This document shows, piece by piece, positions 39,806 to 48,524 of a DNA stretch of 64,000 bases (the first letter of the stretch is position 1; each line of letters starts with the position of its first letter). The stretch spans positions 1,054,001 to 1,118,000 of the forward strand of contig NZ_BAAAWU010000001.1 in assembly GCF_039535235.1 (NCBI RefSeq), in the 5' to 3' direction. The notes beneath the pieces are model-generated. The model ran no database searches, was not told where the DNA came from, and worked only from the letters and a program-made list of their open reading frames with translations. Position numbers and translations under genes: made by a program. The DNA comes from Streptomyces roseoviridis. GTDB taxonomy: Bacteria > Actinomycetota > Actinomycetes > Streptomycetales > Streptomycetaceae.

Positions 39806-41049
39806 CGGGCCAGCTCGTCGAGGGCGGCTCCGAAGGAGCTCAACGCGTCGCTCACGTGGGGCAGTTCCTCGGGGCGCGATGCCGTGAGGGCCATGATCCT
39901 CTCTTCCTCGGTGGGGCCCAGGAAGGCCGCGGTGTCGAAACGGACGCGCAGTGCGCCCAGTTCGTCACCGAAGCGGTGGCCGCCGGGGACCGGGGTGCCG
40001 AGCCGTTCGGTGAGGTGGTTCTCCAGTTCCAGGGAGTCGGTGACGCCGCGGGCGGCGAGCCCGGCGCGCAGCGGACCGAGGTCGGCGTAGAGGTGGCGGC
40101 CGGCCTCCGGGGGCCGGGCGAGGGCGCCGACCGCGAGCACCGCGTGGTGGACGGCGGCGGCCACCCGCCCGTGCAGGTGGGCGGTGAGCCGGGCCCGTAC
40201 GGTGACGTCCTCGGGTTCGTCGAGTGCGTGGGCGGCGGCGGGGGCGAAGGGACCGGGCACGAGGGCGCCGAGCGCCGTGAGGACGTCGAGGGTGCGGGGC
40301 CGGCGGTCGCCGTGGCCTCCGGGGCGGGCGGCGGCGGTGGGCGGGAAGCGCGCGACGGCGCAGGGCCAGGCGGCGGGGACGAGGGCGCCGGACAGGTCGG
40401 TGAGGACGGTGACGTCGTCCGGGCACATCTCGGCGGGGCTGAGCAGCACCGTCTCCTCGGGACGGTGCAGGGTGTCGCGCCACGTCTCGTCGCTGATGAT
40501 GTGCAGGCCCTCGGCGACGGCGGCCTCGCACGCCTCGCGGACGAGTTCGGGCGGAGCGACGGTGGCGGTGGGGTCGTCGGCGACGGACAGCAGCAGCAGG
40601 CGGGGGTCGCCGCCTTCGGCGCGGACCCGGCGGACCGTCTCGAGGAGGGCGAACGGGTCGGGTACGCCGCCGCACTCGGCGGGCGTGGGCACGTGGTAGG
40701 CGGGGCGGCCCAGGAGCCGGGCCTGCGGGCTCCACCAGGCGGGGCTGGGACGGGGCAGCAGGAGGTCGCCGCCGTGCGCGGCGATGAGGGCGAGCAGCAG
40801 CGGCGGGGCGCCGGGGGCGGCGACGACGTCCTCGGCATGGGTGCGCAGTCCGCGCCGCCACCAGTAGCCGGCGGCGGCCTCGCGCAGGACGGGTCCGCCG
40901 CCGGGGGGCTCGGGGGCGGGCCGGTCGGCCGCGGCGGCGACGAGGGCGGTCAGTCCGGGCAGCACGGGAAGGCCGGGCTCCGGCGCAGGCGGCCCGTAGC
41001 GCACCGGGCCGCGGCCCTCAGGGGCCGTCCGCCGCACGTCCCGCCGCAT
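39802..41049 (-). CDS. Aminotransferase class I/II-like protein lacking PLP lysine
   Basis: A 415-residue protein with the type I aminotransferase fold, ATG 41049 with GAGGAGGG upstream. Typical segments are present: LLALIAAHGGDLLLPRPSPAWW, LLLSVADDPTATVAPPELVREAC (normally NNPTG) and ISDETWRD (PLP-ring Asp). Where the cofactor lysine stands in active enzymes (S-x-SK) the sequence reads LTDLSGALVP, so Gly221 takes its place, and the conserved Asn of NNPTG is Asp. It is therefore unlikely to be a normal PLP transaminase. A binding or regulatory role is possible. It is the first gene of a coupled set with the low-complexity frame and an MBL hydrolase. Confidence 0.8.
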   Translation of the reverse strand: MRRDVRRTAPEGRGPVRYGPPAPEPGLPVLPGLTALVAAAADRPAPEPPGGGPVLREAAAGYWWRRGLRTHAEDVVAAPGAPPLLLALIAAHGGDLLLPRPSPAWWSPQARLLGRPAYHVPTPAECGGVPDPFALLETVRRVRAEGGDPRLLLLSVADDPTATVAPPELVREACEAAVAEGLHIISDETWRDTLHRPEETVLLSPAEMCPDDVTVLTDLSGALVPAAWPCAVARFPPTAAARPGGHGDRRPRTLDVLTALGALVPGPFAPAAAHALDEPEDVTVRARLTAHLHGRVAAAVHHAVLAVGALARPPEAGRHLYADLGPLRAGLAARGVTDSLELENHLTERLGTPVPGGHRFGDELGALRVRFDTAAFLGPTEEERIMALTASRPEELPHVSDALSSFGAALDELAR

Positions 41050-41283
41050 GTCCCGGCCCTCCTCGCGCCCGCGCCGTCACCGGGGCGTCCGGCATGGGCG
41101 CCCCGGAGCCTTCTGCCCCCCAGAGCCCTTTATACGGACGTTCAGCGGAGTTCGCCGCTCGTGCGAGGGTGACGGGTGCCGGACGCCCAGGCCGGAGGGC
41201 TACGCCGATGGGGTACGGGGGCGGCCCTTCGCCGCGAAGTGGGCCGGGGCCCTGGTGTGGAAGGCGCCGGGGAGACTGGACGG

Positions 41284-41997
41284 ATGAACGCACCCGAGGC
41301 GCACCGGATCGCCGCCGTCCCGCTGCGCGGCGCCCGCCTGGACCTGGAGCCGCTGCGGCTCGACCACGCCGCCGAGCTGGCCCAGGCCCTCGCCGACCAC
41401 GCCCTGCACGCCTTCATCGGTGGCACTCCGCTCCCCGAACCCGAGCTCAGCGCCCGCTACCGGCGGCTTCTCGCCGGCTCCCCGGACCCGGGGACGTCCT
41501 GGTGCAACTGGACACTGCGGCTGCGCGCCGGGGCCGACGGGTCGGCAGGGACGGTCGGGGTGGGCGGGACGGCCGGACCGGTGGCGGGGACGGCAGGGAC
41601 GACGACGGGGGCACGGGGGGCGACGGGAACGACCGGGGCGACGACGGGGGCACGGGGGGCGACCGGGACGACGACGGGGGCACGGGGGACGACGGGAACG
41701 ACCGGGACGGCGACGGCGGTAACCACGACCGGGCCGGCGGTGGGGACGGTGCAGGCAACGGTGACGTCCGACGGGGCCGAGGTCGCCTGGGTGGTGGGCA
41801 CGCCCTGGCAGGGGCACGGACTCGCCCGCGAGGCGGCGGTGGTGCTGACCGATTGGCTGCGCGAGCGGGGAGTGCCGCGGCTCGTGGCGCATGTGCATCC
41901 GGAGCACCACGCCTCGGCGGCGGTGGCGACGGCGGCGGGGCTGGCGCCGACGGAGGTGTTCCACGAGAGGGAACGACGGTGGGAGTGGCGTCGGTAG
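41284..41997 (+). CDS. GNAT N-acetyltransferase with large low-complexity insertion
   Basis: A 237-residue RimJ/RimL-like protein. It begins LDLEPLRLDHAAELAQALADHALHAFIGG and YRRLLAGSPDPGTSWCNWTLRL, the first half of the GNAT fold. It resumes at about residue 155 with AEVAWVVGTPWQGHGLAREAAVVL (motif A, QGHGLA) and HVHPEHHASAAVATAAGLAP. Between the two, residues ~82-155 are a Thr/Gly/Ala-rich insert (AGTTTGARGATGTTGATTGA) encoded by units of 30-39 bp centred on ACGACGGGGGCACGGGG. All units keep the frame. The insert sits in a beta-hairpin loop, so folding may be retained. The substrate is unknown. It is divergent from the aminotransferase-like gene. Confidence 0.82.
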   Translation: MNAPEAHRIAAVPLRGARLDLEPLRLDHAAELAQALADHALHAFIGGTPLPEPELSARYRRLLAGSPDPGTSWCNWTLRLRAGADGSAGTVGVGGTAGPVAGTAGTTTGARGATGTTGATTGARGATGTTTGARGTTGTTGTATAVTTTGPAVGTVQATVTSDGAEVAWVVGTPWQGHGLAREAAVVLTDWLRERGVPRLVAHVHPEHHASAAVATAAGLAPTEVFHERERRWEWRR

Positions 41998-42144
41998 GGG
42001 GCGGAGCCACCGTACGACGGGAGGTGAATCCCCCTCCGGAACACGGCGTTTCGGCGGCACTGACCACATGTCGAGATAGGGGTCTCACCATGCGGGTGGA
42101 ACGGCGTACCGTGATCACACCCACTCACCCAAGGGAGTCCGGTC

Positions 42145-42954
42145 ATGTCGCACGAGACCGCCGTCTACACGCACGGCCACCACGAGTCCGTCCTGCGGTC
42201 GCACAGTTGGCGCACCGCCGAGAACTCCGCCGGGTACCTGCTCCCGGAGCTGCGGACCGGCCTGGACGTCCTCGACGTGGGGTGCGGGCCCGGCACGATC
42301 ACCGCGGACCTGGCCGCGCGGGTCGCGCCGGGTCGGGTGACCGGAGTGGACGCGGCCGAGGACGTCCTGGTGAAGGCCCGGGCGACGGCGTCCGAACGCG
42401 GCCTGGACAACGTGGAGTTCGCCGTCGCCGACGTCCACGCCCTGGACTTCCCCGACGACTCCTTCGACGTCGTCCACGCCCATCAGGTGCTCCAGCACGT
42501 GGGCGATCCCGTCCAGGCGCTGCGCGAGATGCGCCGGGTGTGCCGTCCGGGCGGAGTGGTGGCCGCCCGGGACAGCGACTACGGGGCCTTCACCTGGTTC
42601 CCCGCGACCCCCGGCCTGGACGCGTGGCAGTCCCTCTACCGCCGGGTCGCCCGGGCGAACGGCGGCGAGCCGGACGCGGGCCGCCGCCTGCTGTCGTGGG
42701 CCCGCCGCGCCGGCTTCACCGACGTCACCGCCTCCGCCTCCGCCTGGTGCTTCGCCACGCCGGAGGAACGCGCCTGGTGGAGCGGCCTCTGGGCGGACCG
42801 CACCACCGAGTCGGTCTACGCCCGCCTGGCCGTCGACGGCGGCCATGCCACCCACGAGGACCTGGCGTCCCTCGCCGGCGCATGGCGCACCTGGGGCGAG
42901 GAGGACGACGCCTGGTTCATGGTGCCGCACGGCGAGATCCTGTGCCGGGTCTGA
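42145..42954 (+). CDS. SAM-dependent methyltransferase (UbiE-like)
   Basis: A 269-residue methyltransferase starting at ATG 42145, with GGGAG about nine bases upstream. Motif I VLDVGCGPGTITADLA, motif II VTGVDAAEDVLVKARA, then ADVHALDFPDDSFDVVHAHQVLQHVGDPVQALREMRRVCRPGGVVAARD make it a clear Methyltransf_11/UbiE relative. The N-terminal YTHGHHESVLRSHSWRTAENSAGYL is typical of an actinobacterial and fungal subgroup. The substrate is unknown. The gene converges on the DUF5107 gene across a 28-bp tandem array. Confidence 0.92.
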   Translation: MSHETAVYTHGHHESVLRSHSWRTAENSAGYLLPELRTGLDVLDVGCGPGTITADLAARVAPGRVTGVDAAEDVLVKARATASERGLDNVEFAVADVHALDFPDDSFDVVHAHQVLQHVGDPVQALREMRRVCRPGGVVAARDSDYGAFTWFPATPGLDAWQSLYRRVARANGGEPDAGRRLLSWARRAGFTDVTASASAWCFATPEERAWWSGLWADRTTESVYARLAVDGGHATHEDLASLAGAWRTWGEEDDAWFMVPHGEILCRV

Positions 42955-43007
42955 CGACCGGCGCGAAGTCACCTTCTCGCCTGTCGTCCGCCCCCCGCCC
43001 CCCCCCG

Positions 43008-43120
43008 CCTGCCCTGACTTCCGCCCCTTCCCCCGCCTGCCCTGACTTCCGCCCCTTCCCCCGTCTGCCCTGACTTCCGCCCTCTTCCCCCGCCTGCCCT
43101 GGCTTCCGTCGTCTCCGCAG
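43008..43120. repeat. 28-bp intergenic minisatellite
   Basis: Four copies of a unit with CCTGCCCTGACTTCCGCC start at 43008, 43036, 43064 and 43093 (period 28, 28, 29). The array fills the gap between the stops of two convergent genes (42954 and 43148). The units are pyrimidine-rich on the plus strand. No gene is present. Confidence 0.88.
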
Positions 43121-43147
43121 CCTTCCCCCCCGTCCTCCGTCCGCCGG

Positions 43148-45274
43148 TCAGTGGGGACGCATCCGGAACTCGTAGGCGTCCGGGAGCGGTTCGTCGGTGT
43201 GTCCGTCAGTGAGCCGGGCCCACAGCTCGCCCAGCTCCTCGGCGCCCTCGCGGAGGTCCGCGACCTCGAAGCCCGTGTCGAAGACGGCGCGGGCCTCGGC
43301 CCTGCGGCCCTCCGCGAGGAGCAGCCGGACCTCCAGGAATCGGAAGGCTCCCCGGGCCAGGACGTCGGCCGGGAGGCGGGACAGGACGGCCCGGGCGCGG
43401 GCGGGGCGGCCCGCGTCGAGGAGGGCGGTGACCGTCTCGCGGCCGAGGGCGGCGGTGACGACCGGGTCGCCGCCCTCCTGGTCGTCGAAAGCCTCCTCGT
43501 ACCGCTCGGCCGCCCGCCCGGGGTGGCCGCCCTCGCGGTCGGCCACGGCCAGGCAGTAGAGCAGCGGCCAGCGCTCGGCCGCGTTCTTCAGGCCGCGCTC
43601 CCAGCTGCGTACCGCCTGCGCCAGATCGCCGGCCGCCCACTGGGCGACGCCCAGGTGGTACTCGGTGACGGGGTCGGCCGGGGCGGTCTCCAGCATGTCC
43701 CGCCAGGCGTCGGACACCGGGGTCGGCCAGGGCGCTGCCCCGGGCTCCGGGCCGGGGTGCGGGAGGGCGCCGGTGCTCAGCAGCGTGGCCCACGGCCGCT
43801 GTTCCTCGCCGATGAGGGCCGGGTCGAAGGGCGTGCCCGGCACGTCGTGGCCCCCGCGCAGTACTTCGAGCGCTCCCCAGCCGGACCCGGTGGCCAGCGG
43901 CGGGCCCGGTTCGGTGTCGGCGGCGGCGCGCCACCGCTCGTACGCCGTGTCGACCTCGGCGCGCGGCAGCGCCCGTTCGAGTGCGTCCTCGACGGCCGCG
44001 CGGGCCGCCGCCCAGTCGGTGCCGTGGACGGCGGCCTGGTCGGCGGTCAGCGGCGCGTACACCTCCAGCCAGGAGATCTCCTCCCCCGCCTCCAGGGTGG
44101 GGTGTTCCAGCTGGGTGCGGGCGAGTCCGGCCTGGATCTCGGCGTACCCGGGGGTGCCGGGCTCGGTGAGCCACTCCTGCCAGCGCCGGCCGCCGCGGCC
44201 CGTCCCCCACAGGAACAGCTTGCGCCCGAGCAGCCGGTCCGTGGAGGTCTGCACGAGGCCGCTTCCGTCGGCGTCGAGGGCCGCGATCCAGCGCCGCTGC
44301 CCGTCCGGCAGCGCGTAGAAGTAGTCGGCGGCGTGGGTGCTCTCCAGGGGGTACGTGCGGTCGACGCCGTCTTCGGTACGGGGCACCGGCACCCGGCGCA
44401 GGGCGGGCGCGGAAGGGGCGACGGGCGCGGAAAGGTGGGCGCGCTCAGGGCCGTCGACAGGCGCCCGGGTGTCGGCGTGGGCCGGAGCGGGGGCGTGCGC
44501 CGGGGTGCCGGCAGGCGCCCGGGTGTCGGCGTGCGCCGGGGCGGGGGCCTGCGCCGGGGCGGGGGCGTGCGCGTAACCGGACTGCCACGCGGTGTCGGCC
44601 GGGGCGAGGATCCGGCGGTCCTCGGGGACGGCGGTGTTGGACCACCACGAGCAGGGCACGGCCCGCTCGTGCGGGTTGCGGATCCGTACCCCGACGCACA
44701 GGTGTCCGGCGCCGTCCGGCAGCCACAGGTCGACCTGGAACGGCAGGTCGCGGAGCCGCTCCCACTCCCAGAGCCGGAGCATCGTGCCGCCGTCGGGCGC
44801 GGGGACGACCGCCGCGTGCAGCGGGGCGCAGGACAGGATGCCGTGGCCGCGGGCTCCGACGTTCCACTCGATGCCCCCGGAGAACCAGGCGCCGTTGAGG
44901 GCGAAGGCGGCGGGCTGGAACACGGGGTTGCGGTAGAGGAGTTCACGGCCCGTCGGCTTGTGGACCATGGAGTGGACACGCCCGCCGAGGCCCGGCAGCA
45001 CGGTGACGCGCAGCAGGTCGTTCTCGATCACGAGGGCGTCGATTTCGGTCGGGGTGCGCTCGCGTCCGTAGCCGTCGCGGACCCGGGCGGGCAACACGGT
45101 CCGCAGCGGGGCGTGACCGAGCTGCCGGGCCATGTCGCGGGGCAGTCCGTCCCGCTCGTGCTCGGCGACCGCGGGGGTTCCGGGGCCGCCGAGGAGGTGC
45201 AGGGCGGGCAGGGGGTTGTCCGGGCCCAACGGCGCCGCGGGCAGGGTGAGTACGGCACGTCGTACGGTCGTCAT
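43148..45274 (-). CDS. DUF5107 protein with C-terminal tetratricopeptide repeats
   Basis: A 708-residue protein started at ATG 45274; an ATG at 45283 is possible. Residues ~65-390 form the DUF5107 domain, related to aldose-epimerase-like carbohydrate-binding folds (VIENDLLRVTVLPGLGGRVHSMVHKPTGRELLYRNP, then WFSGGIEWNVGARGHG). Residues ~560-690 show TPR-like helices (EYHLGVAQWAAGDLAQAVRSWERGL, LLYCLAVADREGGHPGRAAERYEEAF). In the middle of DUF5107, residues ~235-290 are an Ala/Pro/His insert (APAPAQAPAPAHADTRAPAG), encoded by a 54-bp unit repeated at 44461 and 44515. Probably a cytoplasmic glycan-related protein. No sugar-metabolism neighbours are visible. Confidence 0.85.
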   Translation of the reverse strand: MTTVRRAVLTLPAAPLGPDNPLPALHLLGGPGTPAVAEHERDGLPRDMARQLGHAPLRTVLPARVRDGYGRERTPTEIDALVIENDLLRVTVLPGLGGRVHSMVHKPTGRELLYRNPVFQPAAFALNGAWFSGGIEWNVGARGHGILSCAPLHAAVVPAPDGGTMLRLWEWERLRDLPFQVDLWLPDGAGHLCVGVRIRNPHERAVPCSWWSNTAVPEDRRILAPADTAWQSGYAHAPAPAQAPAPAHADTRAPAGTPAHAPAPAHADTRAPVDGPERAHLSAPVAPSAPALRRVPVPRTEDGVDRTYPLESTHAADYFYALPDGQRRWIAALDADGSGLVQTSTDRLLGRKLFLWGTGRGGRRWQEWLTEPGTPGYAEIQAGLARTQLEHPTLEAGEEISWLEVYAPLTADQAAVHGTDWAAARAAVEDALERALPRAEVDTAYERWRAAADTEPGPPLATGSGWGALEVLRGGHDVPGTPFDPALIGEEQRPWATLLSTGALPHPGPEPGAAPWPTPVSDAWRDMLETAPADPVTEYHLGVAQWAAGDLAQAVRSWERGLKNAAERWPLLYCLAVADREGGHPGRAAERYEEAFDDQEGGDPVVTAALGRETVTALLDAGRPARARAVLSRLPADVLARGAFRFLEVRLLLAEGRRAEARAVFDTGFEVADLREGAEELGELWARLTDGHTDEPLPDAYEFRMRPH

Positions 45275-45443
45275 GCCGACCATGGAACACGCGGGAACCA
45301 CCGCTGGCCAGAGGGTGGACAACCGCCCGGCCCGCGCGACCCGGCCGTCGGAGGCGGGAAACTCCGTTGCGGTCCGCACCAGCCGCCGTAGGGTGGGGTG
45401 CCGGGTACGGCGGGGGCCGGTACCGGGAAAGGCACGGGAAGCG

Positions 45444-45776
45444 ATGAGCGAGCAGCACACCTACCGGGTGATCGTCCGGGGCACGTTCGACGGACTGTCA
45501 CAGGAGAGCCGAAGCCGGTTGCTCGCGGAGGTGGACGCGCACGGCCTGTCGGCGATGCAGTTCACGGAGGAGGGCTCGCTCGCCTACGACCGGACGCTGA
45601 AGCACTTCTCGTACCGCCTGGTCGTCGTCTCCGACGCGGCGGACGGCGAGGACATGGCGGCGGCGATCGCGGAGGACCGGGTGGAGACGGCGCTGAAGGA
45701 GCTCGGCCACGGCTTCGGCGGACTGAAGTCCACGGTCACCGACATGGACACCATGAAGATCAACTACAAGCGGTGA
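45444..45776 (+). CDS. DUF6204 family protein
   Basis: A 110-residue cytoplasmic protein matching the actinobacterial DUF6204 family: TYRVIVRGTFDGLSQESRSRLLAEVDAHG, then DRTLKHFSYRLVVV and VTDMDTMKINYKR. It looks like a small ferredoxin-like alpha/beta fold. The family has no known function. ATG 45444 is preceded by GGGAAGCG, a weak ribosome site. It is divergent from the DUF5107 gene with a 169-base promoter region and converges on a GNAT gene 18 bases beyond its stop. Confidence 0.88.
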   Translation: MSEQHTYRVIVRGTFDGLSQESRSRLLAEVDAHGLSAMQFTEEGSLAYDRTLKHFSYRLVVVSDAADGEDMAAAIAEDRVETALKELGHGFGGLKSTVTDMDTMKINYKR

Positions 45777-45794
45777 CGACGGGCCGGTCCCCGA

Positions 45795-46367
45795 CTACGC
45801 GCGCGAGGGGCCCGGCCGGGCGTCCGGCCGCTGATCGGCGGTCGTCGCCCAGCGCTCGTGGTCCCGCCACGCCCCGTCGATGAACAGCATCGCGGGCGAG
45901 AACCCTTCGAGGCGGAAGCCGGCCCGGCGGACCAGGGCGCGGGAAGCGGTGTTGAGGGGCTGGATGTTGGCCTCCAGGCGGTGCAGTCCGAGCGGCCCGA
46001 AGGCGTACGCGAGGACGAGCCCGAGGCCCTCCGAGAGCAGCCCGCGCCCGGCGGCGTGCGCGAAGGCGCCGTAGCCGAGCGCGCCCGAGAGGAAGGCGCC
46101 CCGGACGATGTTGTTGATGTTCACGAACCCGGCGATCCCGCCGCTGTCGCGCTCGCAGACGAGGAACCCGGCCCTCGCCGGGTCGTCCAGGAGCTGCCGG
46201 GCGTAGGCGGCGTACGCCTCGGACGTCCGCGGCGGGAAGAGCCAGGGCTCGTGCAGCGCGCGGCTCTCGCGGGCCCGGGCGGTGAACTCCTCGCCGTCGT
46301 CAAGACGGAACGGCCGCAGGCCGACCCGCGGCCCCGCGGCGAGGTACGGACCAAGATCGTCGGACAT
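45795..46367 (-). CDS. GNAT acetyltransferase, RimJ/RimL type
   Basis: A 190-residue acetyltransferase of the ribosomal-protein alanine N-acetyltransferase group. RVGLRPFRLDDGEEFTARARES opens the fold, GAFLSGALGYGAFAHAAGRGLLSEGLGLVLAYAF is motif A with GRGLLSEGL, and LHRLEANIQPLNTASRALVRRAGFRLEGFSP is the diagnostic RxEAxxxxxNxxSxxxxxxxGF of this group. It may acetylate ribosomal protein S5- or L7-like N-termini or another amine; the target is not provable. Its start ATG 46367 lies next to a repeat-rich region, so the promoter must be in or before that DNA. Confidence 0.92.
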   Translation of the reverse strand: MSDDLGPYLAAGPRVGLRPFRLDDGEEFTARARESRALHEPWLFPPRTSEAYAAYARQLLDDPARAGFLVCERDSGGIAGFVNINNIVRGAFLSGALGYGAFAHAAGRGLLSEGLGLVLAYAFGPLGLHRLEANIQPLNTASRALVRRAGFRLEGFSPAMLFIDGAWRDHERWATTADQRPDARPGPSRA

Positions 46368-46806
46368 GGGATCAGGCTAGCGGGGCGAGGGCGGGCGGAC
46401 CGGAAGGCCGGGTGGGCGGGACCGTCGAGCGAACCGGAAGGCCGGGTGACCGGACCGCTGAGCGGACCGGAGGGCGGGGTGGACCGGAGGCCCTGGTGGA
46501 CGCCGACCCGGCCGTCGGCCGCCCTGAGGTCAGCGGTGGGGCGGCCTGAGAGCACAGCGGTGGGCTGACTCGGCGCCGGCCCGGGTGGGGCCGCCCGGGT
46601 GCTCCCGCCCTGGTGCGGCCCGCCCGGGTGGGGCCGCCCGGCGCGCCGGCTCGGGTTCCCGCCCGGGTGCTCCCGCCCTGGTGCGGCCCGCCCGGGTGCG
46701 CCCGCCCTGGTGCGCCCGCCCTGGTGTGCCGGCTCGGGTGTTCCGCCCGGTGCGCCGGCTCGGGTGCCCGCCCGGGTGTGCCGGCTCGGGTGCCCGTCGC
46801 CCGTGA
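46368..46806. repeat. Degenerate minisatellite region
   Basis: From 46390 to 46500, words such as CCGGAAGGCCGGGTG recur three to four times. From 46565 to 46800, irregular 16- to 33-base units of GCCCGGGTG/GCCCTGGTGCGCC and GTGCCGGCTCGGGTG follow. The tract separates two genes on the same strand (46367 start, 46807 stop). No coding frame there is convincing. Confidence 0.7.
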
Positions 46807-47295
46807 TCAGCGGCGGGCCGATGTCACCCGTGCGGGGCAGGTCTCGCCCTTCTTCACCACACCGACCACGACCCGGCCCCGCGGGCCGCGCTCGGCGCCC
46901 GCGGCGGGGTGCTGGGTGCAGACGCGCCAGTTCGGGGGCCAGAGGACACGGCGGTCGTCGCCGCTCACGTCGTGGACGTCGAGGCGGGTGCGCGGGGCCA
47001 GCGCGGTGAAGACGCGCCACAGGCTGGCGCCGAGGAGGACGGGCATCCCCCGGGCCCCGCTCCGGGCGCCCGGGCCGCCGTCCTCGTCCGCCACCGCGTC
47101 CGCATCCACGTCCGCCTCCACGTCCGCATCCACGTCCGCATCCGTGCCCGTGAGCGTGTCCATGCCCGCGGGTGTGTCCGTGTCCGGCCTCGGGTCGGTG
47201 CTGGTGCCGGTGTCGGCGTCGGCGGGCGTCGAGCTGACGGCCACGGCCCACAGCGCGAGGGCGGCAGCGGCGCCGACGACCGCCGCCCGCCTCAC
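46807..47295 (-). CDS. Secreted protein with PASTA-like C-terminal domain and Asp-rich tract
   Basis: A 162-residue protein from GTG 47295 (GGGAGG upstream). MRRAAVVGAAAALALWAVAVSSTPADA is a signal peptide. Residues ~28-75 form a low-complexity acidic tract (DADVDADVEADVDADAVADEDGG) encoded by 12-bp repeats of CACGTCCGCATC type. The C-terminus (LDVHDVSGDDRRVLWPPNWRVCTQHPAAG and VVVGVVKKGETCP) matches a single-domain PASTA-like pattern with two Cys residues, common in small secreted actinobacterial proteins. PASTA modules bind cell-wall fragments in kinases and transpeptidases. Here there is only one, so wall association is a guess. Confidence 0.72.
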   Translation of the reverse strand: MRRAAVVGAAAALALWAVAVSSTPADADTGTSTDPRPDTDTPAGMDTLTGTDADVDADVEADVDADAVADEDGGPGARSGARGMPVLLGASLWRVFTALAPRTRLDVHDVSGDDRRVLWPPNWRVCTQHPAAGAERGPRGRVVVGVVKKGETCPARVTSARR

Positions 47296-47432
47296 CCGCG
47301 CCTCCCGGCGGCCCCGTAGCGGCTCGATGTTTCCCTGGGACTCATGACCGGCCCGCCTCCCTGCGTCGTGCGTCCCCCCAGGATGGTCCGGCGCGCGACA
47401 TCAGGGGGCGATGGACGGACCGTACGAGTGAC

Positions 47433-47443
47433 TTGTCAGACAA
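47433..47443. promoter_or_regulatory. TTGTC-A-GACAA operator at the GntR promoter
   Basis: The 11-base palindrome overlaps a TTGTCA -35 element. It is followed after 16 bases by TACGGT (-10), about 45 bases before the GntR start. The same palindrome with T in the centre occurs at 48531-48541. This suggests autoregulation. Confidence 0.65.
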
Positions 47444-47502
47444 CACCGGGCCGATACGGTGGGTCCCGGCACCGTACCCGGGCACCAGCACGAGGAGGAT
47501 CC

Positions 47503-48252
47503 TTGGCAGCCGGCGGACAGCAGCGCCGACCCGTCGTGGCGCTCTACGAACGGATCGCGGACGCCATTCACGACGGCACCTACCCGCCGGGATCCACGCT
47601 GCCGTCGGAACCGAAGCTCGCGGGCGAACTGGGCGTGAGCCGCCCCGCGCTGCGCGAGGCGCTGCTGTTGCTCCAGGAGGACGGGCTGCTGACCGTGCGC
47701 CGAGGGGTGGGCCGCACGGTGAACGCGCACCCGCCGCGGCGCGGCTTCGAACACGTGCAGGCCCTGGAGGAGCTGCTCGGGGCCGGCGCACCCCTGCGGG
47801 TGCGGGGTCTGCTGCGGTCCGTCGAGGAGCCCACCGACTTCACCACCCAGCATCTGCTGGCCCCGGCCGGGGCCGAGCTGCGGTTCTGGGAGTCCGTGCT
47901 GGCCGGGGAGGCGGGGCCCGCCGCCCTGAGCCACGAGTGGGCCGCCGACGACGGGGTCCTGGACCGGGCCCACCCGGCCTTCGCCGAGGCGCTGCGCACC
48001 GAGACGGCACCGGAGCGCACCTCGATGCTGGCGGTGCTCACGGGGGCCTCGCGGGGCGTGCCGCTGGCCGCGCACAGTGCCGTGACGGCGACCTTGCTCG
48101 GGCGCCGCAGGGGTGAGCAGCTGGGCCGGTCGGCGGACACGCCCGCGGTGCTGGTCACCCAGGTGGTACGGGTCGACGGGACCCCCGTGCTCGCCGCGAA
48201 GCACATGCTGCCGACGGGTGCGCCCGCCCTGCCGGTCCTGCAGACGAACTGA
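47503..48252 (+). CDS. GntR-family transcriptional regulator
   Basis: A 249-residue regulator from TTG 47503, chosen because GAGGAGGA lies six bases before it. Residues ~10-75 are a GntR winged helix ([58 protein letters not shown]). The rest resembles a UTRA-type effector domain, which belongs to the HutC subfamily. A palindrome TTGTC-N-GACAA overlaps its promoter, and again the first codons of the downstream adenosine deaminase gene. It therefore probably controls itself and nucleoside salvage. The effector is unknown. Confidence 0.9.
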   Translation: MAAGGQQRRPVVALYERIADAIHDGTYPPGSTLPSEPKLAGELGVSRPALREALLLLQEDGLLTVRRGVGRTVNAHPPRRGFEHVQALEELLGAGAPLRVRGLLRSVEEPTDFTTQHLLAPAGAELRFWESVLAGEAGPAALSHEWAADDGVLDRAHPAFAEALRTETAPERTSMLAVLTGASRGVPLAAHSAVTATLLGRRRGEQLGRSADTPAVLVTQVVRVDGTPVLAAKHMLPTGAPALPVLQTN

Positions 48253-48524
48253 GGCGCCGGCCGCCGCGGCCCCGGGCCGGCCGGATCGGTCACCGGACCG
48301 ACCACCGGGCCACCGAGTCCCCCGATCCGCTCCGGGTCGGCCCTTCGAACTCCCACTCCGACCCACTCCGCCCCGCCCCCGAGCCGCCTAGATCCGCGGC
48401 CTCGCCCCCGCACCCCCCGCACCCCCCGGCCCACCCGGCGCCCGACCCGGCCCCCGCGTACCCGCGGCCCCCTGTCGCCACCGTCACACCACCTCCGCGC
48501 CCGAGTGGCGTACACTTCCCCGCC

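Noticed and set aside
36179..43120. CRISPR-like 28-29 bp repeats
   Set aside because: Units are directly adjacent with no unique spacers, and no cas genes are in the window. They are ordinary tandem repeats.
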